A stretch of 9,065 nt of DNA from Roseiarcus sp. (GCA_030153205.1 JASLHV010000529.1:1-9065), one strand, 5' to 3'. Positions 1-6,575 are shown, numbered from the stretch's first letter. The notes: generated by a model from the letters alone, not told the origin. Numbers and translations: made by a program.

Positions 1-33
1 ACGGACCGTAATCAATTCTGGGTAATTTGTGGG

Positions 34-60
34 ACCCGGGGCTTTCGGCCCCGGGTTACT
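34..60 (+). terminator. Probable intrinsic terminator of a gene left of the window
   Basis: A perfect 9-bp inverted repeat, ACCCGGGGC (34-42) and GCCCCGGGT (48-56), encloses a 5-base loop TTTCG and is followed by the T-rich but interrupted run TTACTATTAT. The very stable GC stem with a short loop is typical of a rho-independent terminator. The T tract is weak, so an attenuator or simple mRNA-end stabiliser is possible. No gene is visible in the 33 bases before it, so the transcript it ends must start outside the window. Confidence 0.6.
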
Positions 61-94
61 ATTATGCGCAACGCCGCTTCGGCGCCGGGCTTAT

Positions 95-124
95 TTGTGC
101 GCTATGAAGCCCGTCCTTTATACG
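95..124 (+). promoter_or_regulatory. Possible sigma-70-type promoter for the secreted protein gene
   Basis: TTGTGC (95-100) and TATACG (119-124) are spaced by 18 bases and lie about 30 bases before the chosen start codon at 152, after the upstream terminator hairpin. The match to consensus is only moderate (3/6 and 4/6). It is listed because the hairpin before it implies a fresh transcription start here. A start in this region would leave a leader of roughly 20 bases. Confidence 0.3.
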
Positions 125-141
125 ATCCCGCACCGCCGCCC

Positions 142-147
142 GGAGAA
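142..147 (+). promoter_or_regulatory. Ribosome binding site fixing the start at 152
   Basis: GGAGAA lies four bases before ATG 152. No comparable purine-rich site precedes the longer in-frame ATG at 29, whose upstream bases lie next to the terminator hairpin. This decides the start in favour of 152. Confidence 0.65.
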
Positions 148-151
148 ATTC

Positions 152-1621
152 ATGCCGCATTCGAAACGCTTTGGCAGCCGCGAGCTGCGCCACGTCCTTG
201 TCGCCGCCACAGCCCTTTGCTCGTTTCCGCTCGCCGCTTTCGCTGCCGATGCGCCCCCGACGCCCGAAGGCGCGCAAAGCATCGTTAGCGCCCTTAGCCC
301 TTACCTGGGTCAAGGCGCGGCGACGGCGTCGCCCGACGGCGATCATTACGCCGTGACGATTGACGTTCAGAAAATCCTTGCGCCATGGGCGAGCCTGGGC
401 CTGACCGCCGAAGCCGCGCCGGCGAAGCTTAGTTTGACCGAGCAAAGCGACGGATTCTGGCGCGTCGCGATGACAAGCTATCCGCAGATCACCTTCCATT
501 TCCAGGGCGGCGATATGTCGTTCGCCGTCGATGGGTACAAGTTCGACGGCGTCTATGATCCACAGATCCTAGCCTTCAGCGACGGGCGCCTCAGCGCCGA
601 TAAAGTCAGCTTCCGATCGCATCGGCAGGAAACCGATCAAACTGGGGAATACGATCAAATAAGCGCGACGCTGAAAGGGCAGGCGGGCGCGGCCGGCGAA
701 TATTCCGGAACCGTCCATGAAGATATCAAGAATTACAAAACAACCATCGTCGCCAAGAAGACCGCGGATGCGACCGCGGCGGCGCCGGTGTTTAATATGG
801 AATTTGGCGCTCTCGCGCTTGATGTGGCTCTCGAAAATACTCGCTTGCGTCAGGCGCTCGACCTGTGGCGCTTCATGGTCGCCCATCCCGCCCGTCCTGA
901 TCTCGCGGCCAATGAAGATTCGCTGAAAAACCTCTTGCGCGCCCTTTTGCCGGTCGCGGACAAGATCGACGAATCCGGCGCGGCGCAAGATTGGGTCATC
1001 GATACGCCGAAAGGACCGATCAAGCTCGGCGGAGCTAAATTTCGAATCGCCGCCGACAAAGTTCCTTCGAAAGGTCAAGTCGAAGTCCATCTCGCCTTTG
1101 ACAAGATTGCGCCGCCGCCGAATGTCGCTCCGCCCGGCGTGCAGGATCTCGTACCAACAGCGGTCGATCTTGGCGTGAAAGTCAACGGCGTCGATTTTGG
1201 CGCTGCCGCCGAGGAAGCGATCAACGACTTGCATCTCGCCGGAGAAGGCCCGGTGATTTCGGATATTGATCGTCCAAAGATTTCAGGAAAGCTGCTAGGC
1301 GGCGGAGCAATGGACATCACCGTGCTCCCCTCGCGCATCGTCGCGCCGCAACTCGATGTCACCGTTGAAGGCGCCGTTCAAGTGACAGGCGGCAAGCCGT
1401 CCGGCAAGATCACGATTACGGCAAAGAACTTCGATAATACGGTCACCGCAATCAAAGGCGCGGGCTCTTTAGCGACGCCACAAACGCTCGCCGGATTAAC
1501 AATGGCCAAAGGCCTCGGCAAGGCGGGCGCTGACAATACAACGGTCTGGGTCGTCGAATACGCCGTCGACGGCGCGATCAAGCTGAACGGCCTGCCGCTC
1601 GGCAAGGCGCCTCCCCCTTAG
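152..1621 (+). CDS. Sec-exported periplasmic protein of unknown function (489 aa; DUF2125-like?)
   Basis: The product is 489 residues. Residues 1-31 form a classical Sec signal peptide: basic start (HSKR, R10, R13), hydrophobic core LVAATALCSFPLAA and an AFA-AD cleavage site near residue 31. The remainder has no membrane segment and is rich in short alternating hydrophobic/polar stretches that suggest beta structure, with a proline-rich loop (IAPPPNVAPPGV) near the middle and a short APPP tail. The start at 152 is preferred over the in-frame ATG at 29 because GGAGAA (142-147) sits at proper distance and the signal peptide begins at once; the longer version would place a non-signal-like arginine-rich extension in front, encoded by the terminator hairpin. 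I see no catalytic motif. Length, signal peptide and general character recall alphaproteobacterial DUF2125 proteins, but this is a recollection of style and not a motif match. It stands alone between two convergent or unrelated units, so context gives no job. Probably periplasmic; function unknown. Confidence 0.8.
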   Translation: MPHSKRFGSRELRHVLVAATALCSFPLAAFAADAPPTPEGAQSIVSALSPYLGQGAATASPDGDHYAVTIDVQKILAPWASLGLTAEAAPAKLSLTEQSDGFWRVAMTSYPQITFHFQGGDMSFAVDGYKFDGVYDPQILAFSDGRLSADKVSFRSHRQETDQTGEYDQISATLKGQAGAAGEYSGTVHEDIKNYKTTIVAKKTADATAAAPVFNMEFGALALDVALENTRLRQALDLWRFMVAHPARPDLAANEDSLKNLLRALLPVADKIDESGAAQDWVIDTPKGPIKLGGAKFRIAADKVPSKGQVEVHLAFDKIAPPPNVAPPGVQDLVPTAVDLGVKVNGVDFGAAAEEAINDLHLAGEGPVISDIDRPKISGKLLGGGAMDITVLPSRIVAPQLDVTVEGAVQVTGGKPSGKITITAKNFDNTVTAIKGAGSLATPQTLAGLTMAKGLGKAGADNTTVWVVEYAVDGAIKLNGLPLGKAPPP

Positions 1622-1646
1622 AGGGCGAGCGATACGTTTGTACCAA

Positions 1647-1720
1647 AGAGCGCGTTGTCGGCTGCTTCTCGTAGCGCTGCCAGCCAGGCGCCGAGACCGC
1701 GCGCTCTATTGTGGCAGCGC
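1647..1720. repeat. Two overlapping inverted repeats in the convergent intergenic region
   Basis: Between the secreted-protein gene and dsbB, AGAGCGCG (1647-1654) pairs with CGCGCTCT (1700-1707), and GCGCTGCCA (1674-1682) pairs perfectly with TGGCAGCGC (1712-1720). The two pairings interleave, so they are mutually exclusive or pseudoknot-like. Neither is followed by a good T run on either strand. A shared transcript end for the two converging genes is the simplest reading, but a clear intrinsic terminator cannot be claimed. Confidence 0.35.
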
Positions 1721-1770
1721 CTGACGGCTGAACAATTGGAACGATTGATTCGAAGCGCCCCGGCGCCCTC

Positions 1771-2277
1771 TCACTCCTTCGCCATGCTCCCTCGTACCGC
1801 AAGTATGGCCAGCGCGGCGGAAATCAGCGCGTTCCAGCCGGCCAGTGAGAGCCCAAGGATGCGAAGTTGCACCTCGTCGCAGGAGACGACCTTGGCGGTC
1901 TCGAGCGTCTTCATGAGGTCAGCGGCGCTCGTCGGTCCGGCGATAATCCCGGTGCAGCCCGACGGCCCCGCCCAGAAACGCCATTCGACGCCCGCGTGAT
2001 AGACGCCGAGCGCGGCGTTGGCGGCGAAGATCAGCGCGAGGCCGATCATACCCGCGGAGACGATGCTCCGCGCTCGTCCCGTCGAGGCGTAGGCGAGGAT
2101 CGCCGCGAGCGGAACGCCGCCATAATAGGCGTAACGCTGCTTCAGGCAGAGTTCGCAAGGCATGTAGCCGAAGGCCTGGAAAATCCACGCCCCGCCGATC
2201 GTCGCGGCGGCGACGACCATGATGAGGACAGCGGTGTTGAACCGCGAATTCGGGGCTAAAGCCTCGACGTTCGACAT
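1771..2277 (-). CDS. dsbB: Disulfide bond formation protein DsbB (quinone-linked DsbA oxidant)
   Basis: The 168-residue product is the inner-membrane enzyme that reoxidises the periplasmic thiol oxidase DsbA and passes electrons to ubiquinone. The first redox pair is plain: Cys41-Glu-Leu-Cys44 in the family motif PCELCLKQR, just after the first membrane segment (about 14-35). The second pair is Cys108 (GPSGCTG) and Cys133 (VVSCDEV) in the second periplasmic loop. Four membrane segments are visible (about 14-35, 50-64, 72-92, 141-161), as in characterised DsbB, and the length is normal. The start codon directly abuts the stop of the upstream yqaA-like gene (TAAATG), and no strong ribosome binding site precedes it, so translation probably depends on coupling to that gene. 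A DedA-like gene just before dsbB is, to my recollection, common in Rhizobiales. No dsbA is present in the window, so its partner is encoded elsewhere. Confidence 0.93.
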   Translation of the reverse strand: MSNVEALAPNSRFNTAVLIMVVAAATIGGAWIFQAFGYMPCELCLKQRYAYYGGVPLAAILAYASTGRARSIVSAGMIGLALIFAANAALGVYHAGVEWRFWAGPSGCTGIIAGPTSAADLMKTLETAKVVSCDEVQLRILGLSLAGWNALISAALAILAVRGSMAKE

Positions 2278-2859
2278 TTAAAGCACCCGCGCTGCAATCC
2301 AGAACCCAGCCACGATCGTGACCGCGATGATCCCCATGAATAGGGCGAAATGACGCTCCAGCGCGACCTTCAGCGTATCGCCGAAAAGATTGAGAGCCCC
2401 CGCGAGGATGAAGAAGCGGGCGCCGCGCGTGATGATCGAAAGCAGGACGAAGATCGCGAAATTATAGCCGAGCAAGCCGCTGACGATCGTGACGAGTTTG
2501 TAGGGTATCGGCGTGAGGCCCTTGAGCAGGATAACCAGCGCGCCCCAGCGCGCGTAAGTCTCTTTCAGCGCGGCGACGCGATCGCCATAGCCATAGGCGT
2601 GGATCAGCCATTGGCCGATCGTGTCATAGAGCAAAGCGCCGATCGCATAGCCAAGGATACCGCCAGCCACGGAGGCGACGGTGCAGATGGCCGCATAGCG
2701 CCAGGCGCGCTCGGGCCGCGCGAGCGACATCGGCACGAGGATCAAATCCGGCGGAATCGGGAAAAAAGAGCTTTCCGCAAAAGCGATAATCGCCAGCGCC
2801 GCCGGGGCGCGAGGAGATTCGGAAAGCGACAAGACCCATTGATAAAGGCGTTTGAACAT
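2278..2859 (-). CDS. YqaA/DedA-like membrane protein (VTT/SNARE-associated family)
   Basis: The 193-residue product is an inner-membrane protein of the DedA/YqaA superfamily (VTT domain), members of which are linked to lipid scrambling or flipping and to membrane energetics. The two half-inserting motifs are visible: Glu29 followed by FFPIPPDL (32-39), and the paired LTPIPYKL (115-122), both hallmarks of the fold. A conserved Arg145-Gly-Ala-Arg block (TRGARFF) follows in the second half. Hydrophobic segments lie about 20-43, 56-78, 107-114/122-142, 148-158 and 171-190. It is the first gene of a two-gene minus-strand unit with dsbB and meets it with zero spacing. The sequence before ATG 2859 holds no strong ribosome binding site. 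The transported lipid, if any, is unknown; the family assignment is sure, the function is not. Confidence 0.85.
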   Translation of the reverse strand: MFKRLYQWVLSLSESPRAPAALAIIAFAESSFFPIPPDLILVPMSLARPERAWRYAAICTVASVAGGILGYAIGALLYDTIGQWLIHAYGYGDRVAALKETYARWGALVILLKGLTPIPYKLVTIVSGLLGYNFAIFVLLSIITRGARFFILAGALNLFGDTLKVALERHFALFMGIIAVTIVAGFWIAARVL

Positions 2860-2956
2860 TGGTTCGGGATGGGTCTCGGCTGGCCCGGACGCTGATAGAG
2901 GAGCCGTGCGCCCCTGTCCATGCGCAAGGTAAGCGCGGAAACCCGGCTTAACCTCG

Positions 2957-2986
2957 TTGACCCTGACGCCCCGCTCGCGATATAGG
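2957..2986 (+). promoter_or_regulatory. Sigma-70-type promoter of the tRNA-Leu gene
   Basis: TTGACC (2957-2962, five of six consensus bases) is followed after 18 bases by TATAGG (2981-2986; GATATA at 2979-2984 gives a 16-base spacer). Transcription would begin near 2993, about 20 bases before the mature tRNA 5' end, a normal arrangement for a stable RNA gene. The bases just after the -10, GGCGCGG, are GC-rich as in a stringent discriminator, though that reading is an inference. Confidence 0.6.
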
Positions 2987-3011
2987 GCGCGGCTTGGCTT
3001 TTTAAGTCAGA

Positions 3012-3096
3012 GCCCCTGTGGCGGAACTGGTAGACGCGCTCGACTCAAAATCGAGTTCCGCAAGGAGTGCTGGTTCGATTCCGGCCAGGGGCACCA
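3012..3096 (+). tRNA. tRNA-Leu (anticodon CAA)
   Basis: The 85-base gene folds as a class II tRNA. The acceptor stem pairs GCCCCTG (3012-3018) with CAGGGGC (3086-3092), followed by discriminator A and an encoded CCA (3094-3096). The anticodon stem CTCGA/TCGAG (3039-3043, 3051-3055) holds the loop CTCAAAA with anticodon CAA at 3046-3048, reading UUG. A long variable arm (about 3056-3068, TCC/GGA stem) and a T arm with loop TTCGATT (3074-3080) complete it. The A73 discriminator and long variable arm fit leucine identity. Serine is excluded by the anticodon and by the GG-containing D loop layout (GGAACTGGTAGACG). It lies divergent from the yqaA-dsbB pair. No duplicated 3' end indicating an integrated element was seen. 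Confidence 0.96.
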
Positions 3097-3196
3097 ACGA
3101 CCCGTCTCACGACGTTGCCGTTTTCGGCTCTTCATGGCGGGGATTTAATTTTGGCATAGGACGTAACGGGTCGAACTTTCTGCGCGAAAGATCGGC

Positions 3197-3709
3197 ATGG
3201 CCGTCTGGTTTCGCCTTCCCATGCTCCTGCTTCGTCAGCCCTGGTGGGCGCTGCCGCTTCGCCTGATCGTCGGCTTTGGTTTCATGGAGCACGGCTACGC
3301 AAAACTTGAGCGGGGAGCGGATTCGTTCGCCGGCATCCTGCACGCCCTTGGCGTGCCGGCGCCTGACCTGTTCGCCTGGGCGACGATCCTGGTCGAATTG
3401 GCAGGGGGTCTCGCAGTGCTGATCGGCCTCCTGATTCCAATCGCGGCGGCGCCTATGATCGTCGTGCTTCTGGTGGCGATCGTTACGGTCCACCTGCCGA
3501 ACGGATTCAGTTCGATCAAACTCCTTTCGGTGACGGAGGCTGGCGCGCATTTCGGCCAACCGGGTTATGAGACCGACTTGCTTTACATGGCCTGCCTCAT
3601 CGCACTGAGTGTCGGCGGGCCGGGCCCGTGGGCGGCGGATTCGCTATGGCGGCGCGAACGCGCGACGAGCCCCCAAGCATCTCGAAGCCTTGCTTCCCTT
3701 CTACATTGA
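3197..3709 (+). CDS. DoxX-family membrane protein
   Basis: The 170-residue product belongs to the DoxX family of small four-helix inner-membrane proteins, variously associated with redox and thiosulfate/quinone metabolism; no exact reaction is established for most members. Family features seen: an opening helix RLIVGFGFMEHGYAKL (22-37) with the HG..KL signature, a second helix 58-81 with the conserved glutamate (ILVELAGGLAVLIG), a third at 83-100 ending in VHLPNGFSS, and a final GYETDLLY...ALSVGGPGPW block. Homologues usually end soon after that GPGPxxxD block. Here about 15 residues (156-170, ATSPQASRSLASLLH) run on in a different character; they overlap, in another frame, the glyoxalase-like remnant described at 3646-3743. 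The tail may therefore be a read-through acquired when the DNA downstream was rearranged. The start at 3197 has only a weak upstream GAAAG; an internal ATG at 3224 would also keep all helices. Confidence 0.85.
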   Translation: MAVWFRLPMLLLRQPWWALPLRLIVGFGFMEHGYAKLERGADSFAGILHALGVPAPDLFAWATILVELAGGLAVLIGLLIPIAAAPMIVVLLVAIVTVHLPNGFSSIKLLSVTEAGAHFGQPGYETDLLYMACLIALSVGGPGPWAADSLWRRERATSPQASRSLASLLH

Positions 3710-3743
3710 CGGGCTCGGCCTGGAGCTGTTGCCGCGCTTCGAA
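3646..3743 (+). pseudogene. Truncated N-terminal remnant of a glyoxalase/VOC-fold gene
   Basis: Translation of 3675-3743 gives KHLEALLPFYIDGLGLELLPRFE, split here as KHLEALLPFY then IDGLGLELLPRFE. It matches the opening strand-helix of glyoxalase/bleomycin-resistance (VOC) proteins, which typically read ...LE...FYxDGLGLEVLxxFE before a conserved HDGFDG that is absent here. After the glutamate the similarity stops and the DNA becomes the 3' end of the minus-strand membrane gene. There is no intact start in this frame close by; an ATG at 3646 would read into it only if the five-C run near 3670 had one more C (giving MAARTRDEPP then KHLEALL). Both a frameshift and a truncation are therefore suggested. 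Assignment rests on about 23 residues, so chance similarity in high-GC DNA cannot be excluded. Confidence 0.45.
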
Positions 3744-3753
3744 ATCATGACGG

Positions 3754-5817
3754 CTAATCCGATTGGGTCCCTCGAAGCCCGATCGCGTCCTTGTCGCGCG
3801 CCGCGCTCCAACGTGCGTCCAGCGCCGCAATGTCCGCGTCGTCCAGCGGGCGCACGCGATCGAAAACGATGAGCTTCACGCCCTTTTCGAGATTGAAAAC
3901 CTCGCCGCTGCGGCGATAGTTGGCGCCGATGCCCGCTCCGGCCAGCATTTCGCCGGCCGGCACGATGACGTCCTGTTGATAGGCGCGCAGGAGATGCGTC
4001 TGGATGGGATCGCCGACGAGCATGAAAGCGCAATCCTTCAACCCTGAGACTGGTGGCCCATCCCGCGTGTCGACGTGCGCCATGGCGACGTTCGTCCGCA
4101 ACGATGGGTCGGCGAAGAGCGGAGAACCGTTCGGATCGAGCTGCCAGAGTTCGTCGGCGACCGCGTCGCTGATCGTATAGCTCGACCCCAAAATGCAATA
4201 GCGACGGTTCGGCGTTGCGTGCCGGTCGATCCATTTCTTCAAGCGCGCGAGTTCGGCAAGGTCCGAGCGGGGAGCCGGCGGCCGTCCGGCGGTCGGCGCC
4301 AAACCAGCGGGGGTCCATGCACTGACGGCGGGCGTCAGGGTGGCCACCGCGATTCCGGCAGTCACGACCAATGCGCCGATTGTCGTGCGTTCAGACAGGA
4401 TGAGGACGCCGGCGCCGATCGTCGCCGCGAATGCGGGCGTCAGCAGATAGGCGTGATGAATAGCCGGCGATTGGATGCGCAGAAACAGCAGCCCGGCGAT
4501 GACCGTCGAACCCCATGTCAGGCGCAACAGACGGCGGTCGCCGGGCAGGGCCGCCAGAAAAATTGCACAGCCAACGGCTCCAACAAGAAGCGCCGCACCG
4601 TACCAGTCAAACACTTCCGCCACAAAAACGGCGAAGTCTTTTCGGTAGGCCGCATAGATCCAAGCATAATCGTGCGCCGCGGGGTCGGGCAGCCAATCGA
4701 TGAGAATTGGTGCAGCCAGGCCGAAGAGGAGGAGTGCGCCCAGAGCGGCGCTGCTTATCATGTCTCGCCAACGAAAATGGAAGCCGCGCCTCGCCGCAAG
4801 GATCCCGACCTCCAGCGCGAGCATTGTCAGAATGCCGGCGGCGGCGAACGCATACCATCGCCGAAACAGGAACATGCCGAAGAGAGTCAAAGCCAGCGCC
4901 AGCGTAGCGCGACGCGCCATCTGGCTGACGCGCGCATCATGACCGGGGGGCAGGGCCAGGATTCGCGCAATGCGCTCGGAAAGACGCAGGCCGGCCACGA
5001 CCAGAACAAGGCCACCAATATCAGGCATGCCACGGGCGACGACGGCCATTCCCGTGGGATAGGACACGAACGCGGCACAAACCGCGAGTGCGAGACAAGC
5101 CGGCTGGCGTACCGGCCTTGCGCGCCGCGCGAGATCGCGCGCGAGAACTCCAAGCGCAAAATAAGCGGGCGTTGCGTAAAGCGCCACAGTCGCAATCTCG
5201 TAGCAAGCCCGCGATAGTGGCGAGGTCGCCGCGAGCCAAAGGCCGGGAGCCAAAGCCGGAGTCAGCGAATACTCGTCCTTCATCGAACTGACGAATGCAG
5301 CGAGTAAATCGACTATTCGTCCCTTGTCGATCAAGGAAGCGGTGGCGATCGCCTCTACGCGGCGATACATGAAATCGCCGAACATCAGGTCGCGCGAGCG
5401 TGTGACGAAATCGACGCAATAGAGGCCAAGGACGCAAGCCAGGAGCAGGCCGATGATCCAGTTCGTCCAGCACTGCGAAAACGGCGGCCAGCGGGTCGAC
5501 TTGGCCAGGCTGTAGGCGCCCGCCCCCAGCAGGCCGAGAGAGCCGAACCCGGACAGCAGCGTCAATTGTCTTGGATCGCGAATCGCAAATGCGGCGGCGA
5601 GCGTCGCGAGCGCGCAACAAAGAACAACGGGCAAAAAGCCCGCAATGCCGCATTCGTCGAGCGCGACGGCCAGCGCGCCGCAGCAAATCAAGGGCACAAG
5701 AGCTACGGGAAGAAAATCGGCCGCCGGCGCAACAAGGCGCATCGCAAGCCACGTCGCTACGCCGAGGCCGCAGGCCGCCGGCAGGAGCGACCAACGTGCG
5801 GATGACAATCGAACCAT
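3754..5817 (-). CDS. Polytopic membrane protein, GT-C-like glycosyltransferase candidate
   Basis: The 687-residue product has about 13 to 15 hydrophobic segments spread from residue 10 to 500, then a soluble C-terminal domain (about 505-687) with predicted periplasmic-type loops. This layout, many helices plus a C-terminal domain, is that of GT-C glycosyltransferases, which use lipid-linked sugars. Supporting acidic motifs sit in extracytoplasmic-type loops between helices: FGDFMYRR (147-154) and MKDEYSLTP (179-187), together with ARGMPDIGGL (261-270) and FRRWYAF (318-324). No classic family name could be assigned by eye, and the acceptor and donor are unknown. The start is ATG 5817, preceded by a modest AGG. 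Its 3' end converges on the DoxX gene with 44 bases between them, and that junction carries the VOC remnant. It has no adjacent polysaccharide or lipid-carrier genes in the window, so it appears to be a single-gene unit. An export or signalling membrane protein remains possible. Confidence 0.65.
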   Translation of the reverse strand: MVRLSSARWSLLPAACGLGVATWLAMRLVAPAADFLPVALVPLICCGALAVALDECGIAGFLPVVLCCALATLAAAFAIRDPRQLTLLSGFGSLGLLGAGAYSLAKSTRWPPFSQCWTNWIIGLLLACVLGLYCVDFVTRSRDLMFGDFMYRRVEAIATASLIDKGRIVDLLAAFVSSMKDEYSLTPALAPGLWLAATSPLSRACYEIATVALYATPAYFALGVLARDLARRARPVRQPACLALAVCAAFVSYPTGMAVVARGMPDIGGLVLVVAGLRLSERIARILALPPGHDARVSQMARRATLALALTLFGMFLFRRWYAFAAAGILTMLALEVGILAARRGFHFRWRDMISSAALGALLLFGLAAPILIDWLPDPAAHDYAWIYAAYRKDFAVFVAEVFDWYGAALLVGAVGCAIFLAALPGDRRLLRLTWGSTVIAGLLFLRIQSPAIHHAYLLTPAFAATIGAGVLILSERTTIGALVVTAGIAVATLTPAVSAWTPAGLAPTAGRPPAPRSDLAELARLKKWIDRHATPNRRYCILGSSYTISDAVADELWQLDPNGSPLFADPSLRTNVAMAHVDTRDGPPVSGLKDCAFMLVGDPIQTHLLRAYQQDVIVPAGEMLAGAGIGANYRRSGEVFNLEKGVKLIVFDRVRPLDDADIAALDARWSAARDKDAIGLRGTQSD

Positions 5818-6204
5818 GGAATGCCTGCGCAGATCCTCATGCGAAGCTGCATCCTGCGCGAAGACGATTAACTCTTTGTGATTCCCCGCGCCGCCCCCGG
5901 AGATTCAGGCACGGGCTCGTCAACGTCCGTTTCCGGTGGCCCAGGGACCACCGGCTGACATGCTAAAGTGGCCAAGTTCGCGGTTACGCCTTCGATCGCT
6001 CATGCCTCGCGACACCGAGCGATGGTACGCCGGGCGCGCCACGCGCTGACTCTCTTCCGAGGACGCAGACCTGACCGCCCGCAAGGCAGGCCGTGAGTGG
6101 CTCAACGGACGCCCTCCCACGGCCTTAAAATCATCGCACGACAGCGATCGACCGGCGCGCTACTGTGCCGCCGCCAGTGCGCCCAGCAAAAAAGGAAAGT
6201 GCAG
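5818..6204. other. Gene-free 387-base region upstream of two divergent genes
   Basis: This stretch separates the divergently read membrane protein (minus) and small coiled-coil gene (plus), so it should hold both promoters. Short open frames on both strands here are arginine- and serine-rich, lack ribosome binding sites and look non-coding. I find no convincing -35/-10 pair for either gene; the one TTGACG on the minus strand (5918-5923) lacks a partner -10. No repeat or RNA gene was recognised. Confidence 0.5.
6192..6199 (+). promoter_or_regulatory. Ribosome binding site fixing the start at 6205
   Basis: AAGGAAAG is placed five bases before ATG 6205. The same frame is open back to an ATG at 6097, but that has no such site and would add 36 basic, cysteine-containing residues with no helical pattern. 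Confidence 0.65.
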
Positions 6205-6531
6205 ATGACAGACGGTCTGAAAGAAAGGATCGACGAACTCGAGGCGCAATTTGAAAGAAGTGTAGGCCAGCTCAGCAAGTTCGTGGAGTTCCTGACCAAT
6301 CTGTCGACAACGGTGGGCCAACTGACGACCTCCTGGGTGGAGGAAAGAACGATCATCAACCAGGCGCTTGGCGGGCATAAGGATGGAATTGTGCAGCTCT
6401 TGAAAGCGCAGACCGAGATCGCCAGCGCTGTCGATAATCTCTCACGCCAATGCGCGGCAATGTTCAAATTGCAGACAGAACGCATAGCGGCCTTGGAGGC
6501 TTCTAGCGCCAAGGCGGAACGCCTGAATTGA
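6205..6531 (+). CDS. Small coiled-coil protein of unknown function (108 aa)
   Basis: The 108-residue product is acidic to neutral and almost wholly helical in pattern. Heptad-like spacing is seen at 4-45 (LKERIDELEAQFERSV, then LSKFVEFLTNLSTTVGQL) and again at 62-105 (IVQLLKAQTEIASAVDNL, TERIAALEASSAKAERL), separated by a glycine hinge at 56-61 (GGHKDG). There is one cysteine (Cys83), no signal peptide and no membrane segment, so it is probably a cytoplasmic, oligomeric scaffold or accessory protein. It has a strong ribosome binding site and coherent composition, which support it being a real gene. Neighbours are a divergent membrane protein and a downstream terminator candidate, so it is likely monocistronic. 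I do not recognise a family; phasin-like or chemotaxis-accessory roles would be guesses. Confidence 0.65.
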   Translation: MTDGLKERIDELEAQFERSVGQLSKFVEFLTNLSTTVGQLTTSWVEERTIINQALGGHKDGIVQLLKAQTEIASAVDNLSRQCAAMFKLQTERIAALEASSAKAERLN

Positions 6532-6542
6532 CTCGAATGAGA

Positions 6543-6572
6543 GGCGGCGGCGCCGAATAGCCGCCCCTTTTG
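6543..6572 (+). terminator. Candidate terminator of the small coiled-coil gene
   Basis: GGCGGC (6543-6548) pairs with GCCGCC (6560-6565), eleven bases apart, and is followed by CCTTTTGG with a four-T run. It starts 11 bases after the stop codon at 6531. The stem is short and the T run brief, so termination may be partial; the second, longer hairpin just downstream could add to it. Confidence 0.45.
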
Positions 6573-6575
6573 GCG

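Noticed and set aside
29..151. Longer start (ATG 29) for the secreted protein
   Set aside because: It would begin inside the upstream terminator region, lacks a ribosome site and adds 41 residues before a clean signal peptide.
2350..2895. A 181-codon open frame on + opposite the YqaA-like gene
   Set aside because: Highly charged shadow translation; the minus frame has the DedA-type PIP motifs and membrane helices.
3117..3132. GCCG-TTTT-CGGC hairpin as terminator of the tRNA transcript
   Set aside because: Only a 4-bp stem and a poor T run; not distinguishable from chance.
3012..3196. tRNA-Leu as an integration site of a mobile element
   Set aside because: I saw no second copy of the tRNA 3' end, no integrase and no phage-like genes in the window.
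2957..3266. Two short open frames on + that run through the tRNA
   Set aside because: They read the tRNA-Leu gene and its flanks as protein; the tRNA fold is unambiguous.
4075..5217. A 380-codon open frame on + antisense to the 687-residue membrane gene
   Set aside because: Its translation is arginine-, glutamine- and histidine-rich without hydrophobic core or motif; long antisense frames are expected opposite high-GC genes. The minus frame gives a coherent membrane protein.
5920..6120. A 66-codon minus-strand frame in the gene-free region
   Set aside because: Arginine/serine-rich, no ribosome site, no pattern of a folded or membrane protein.
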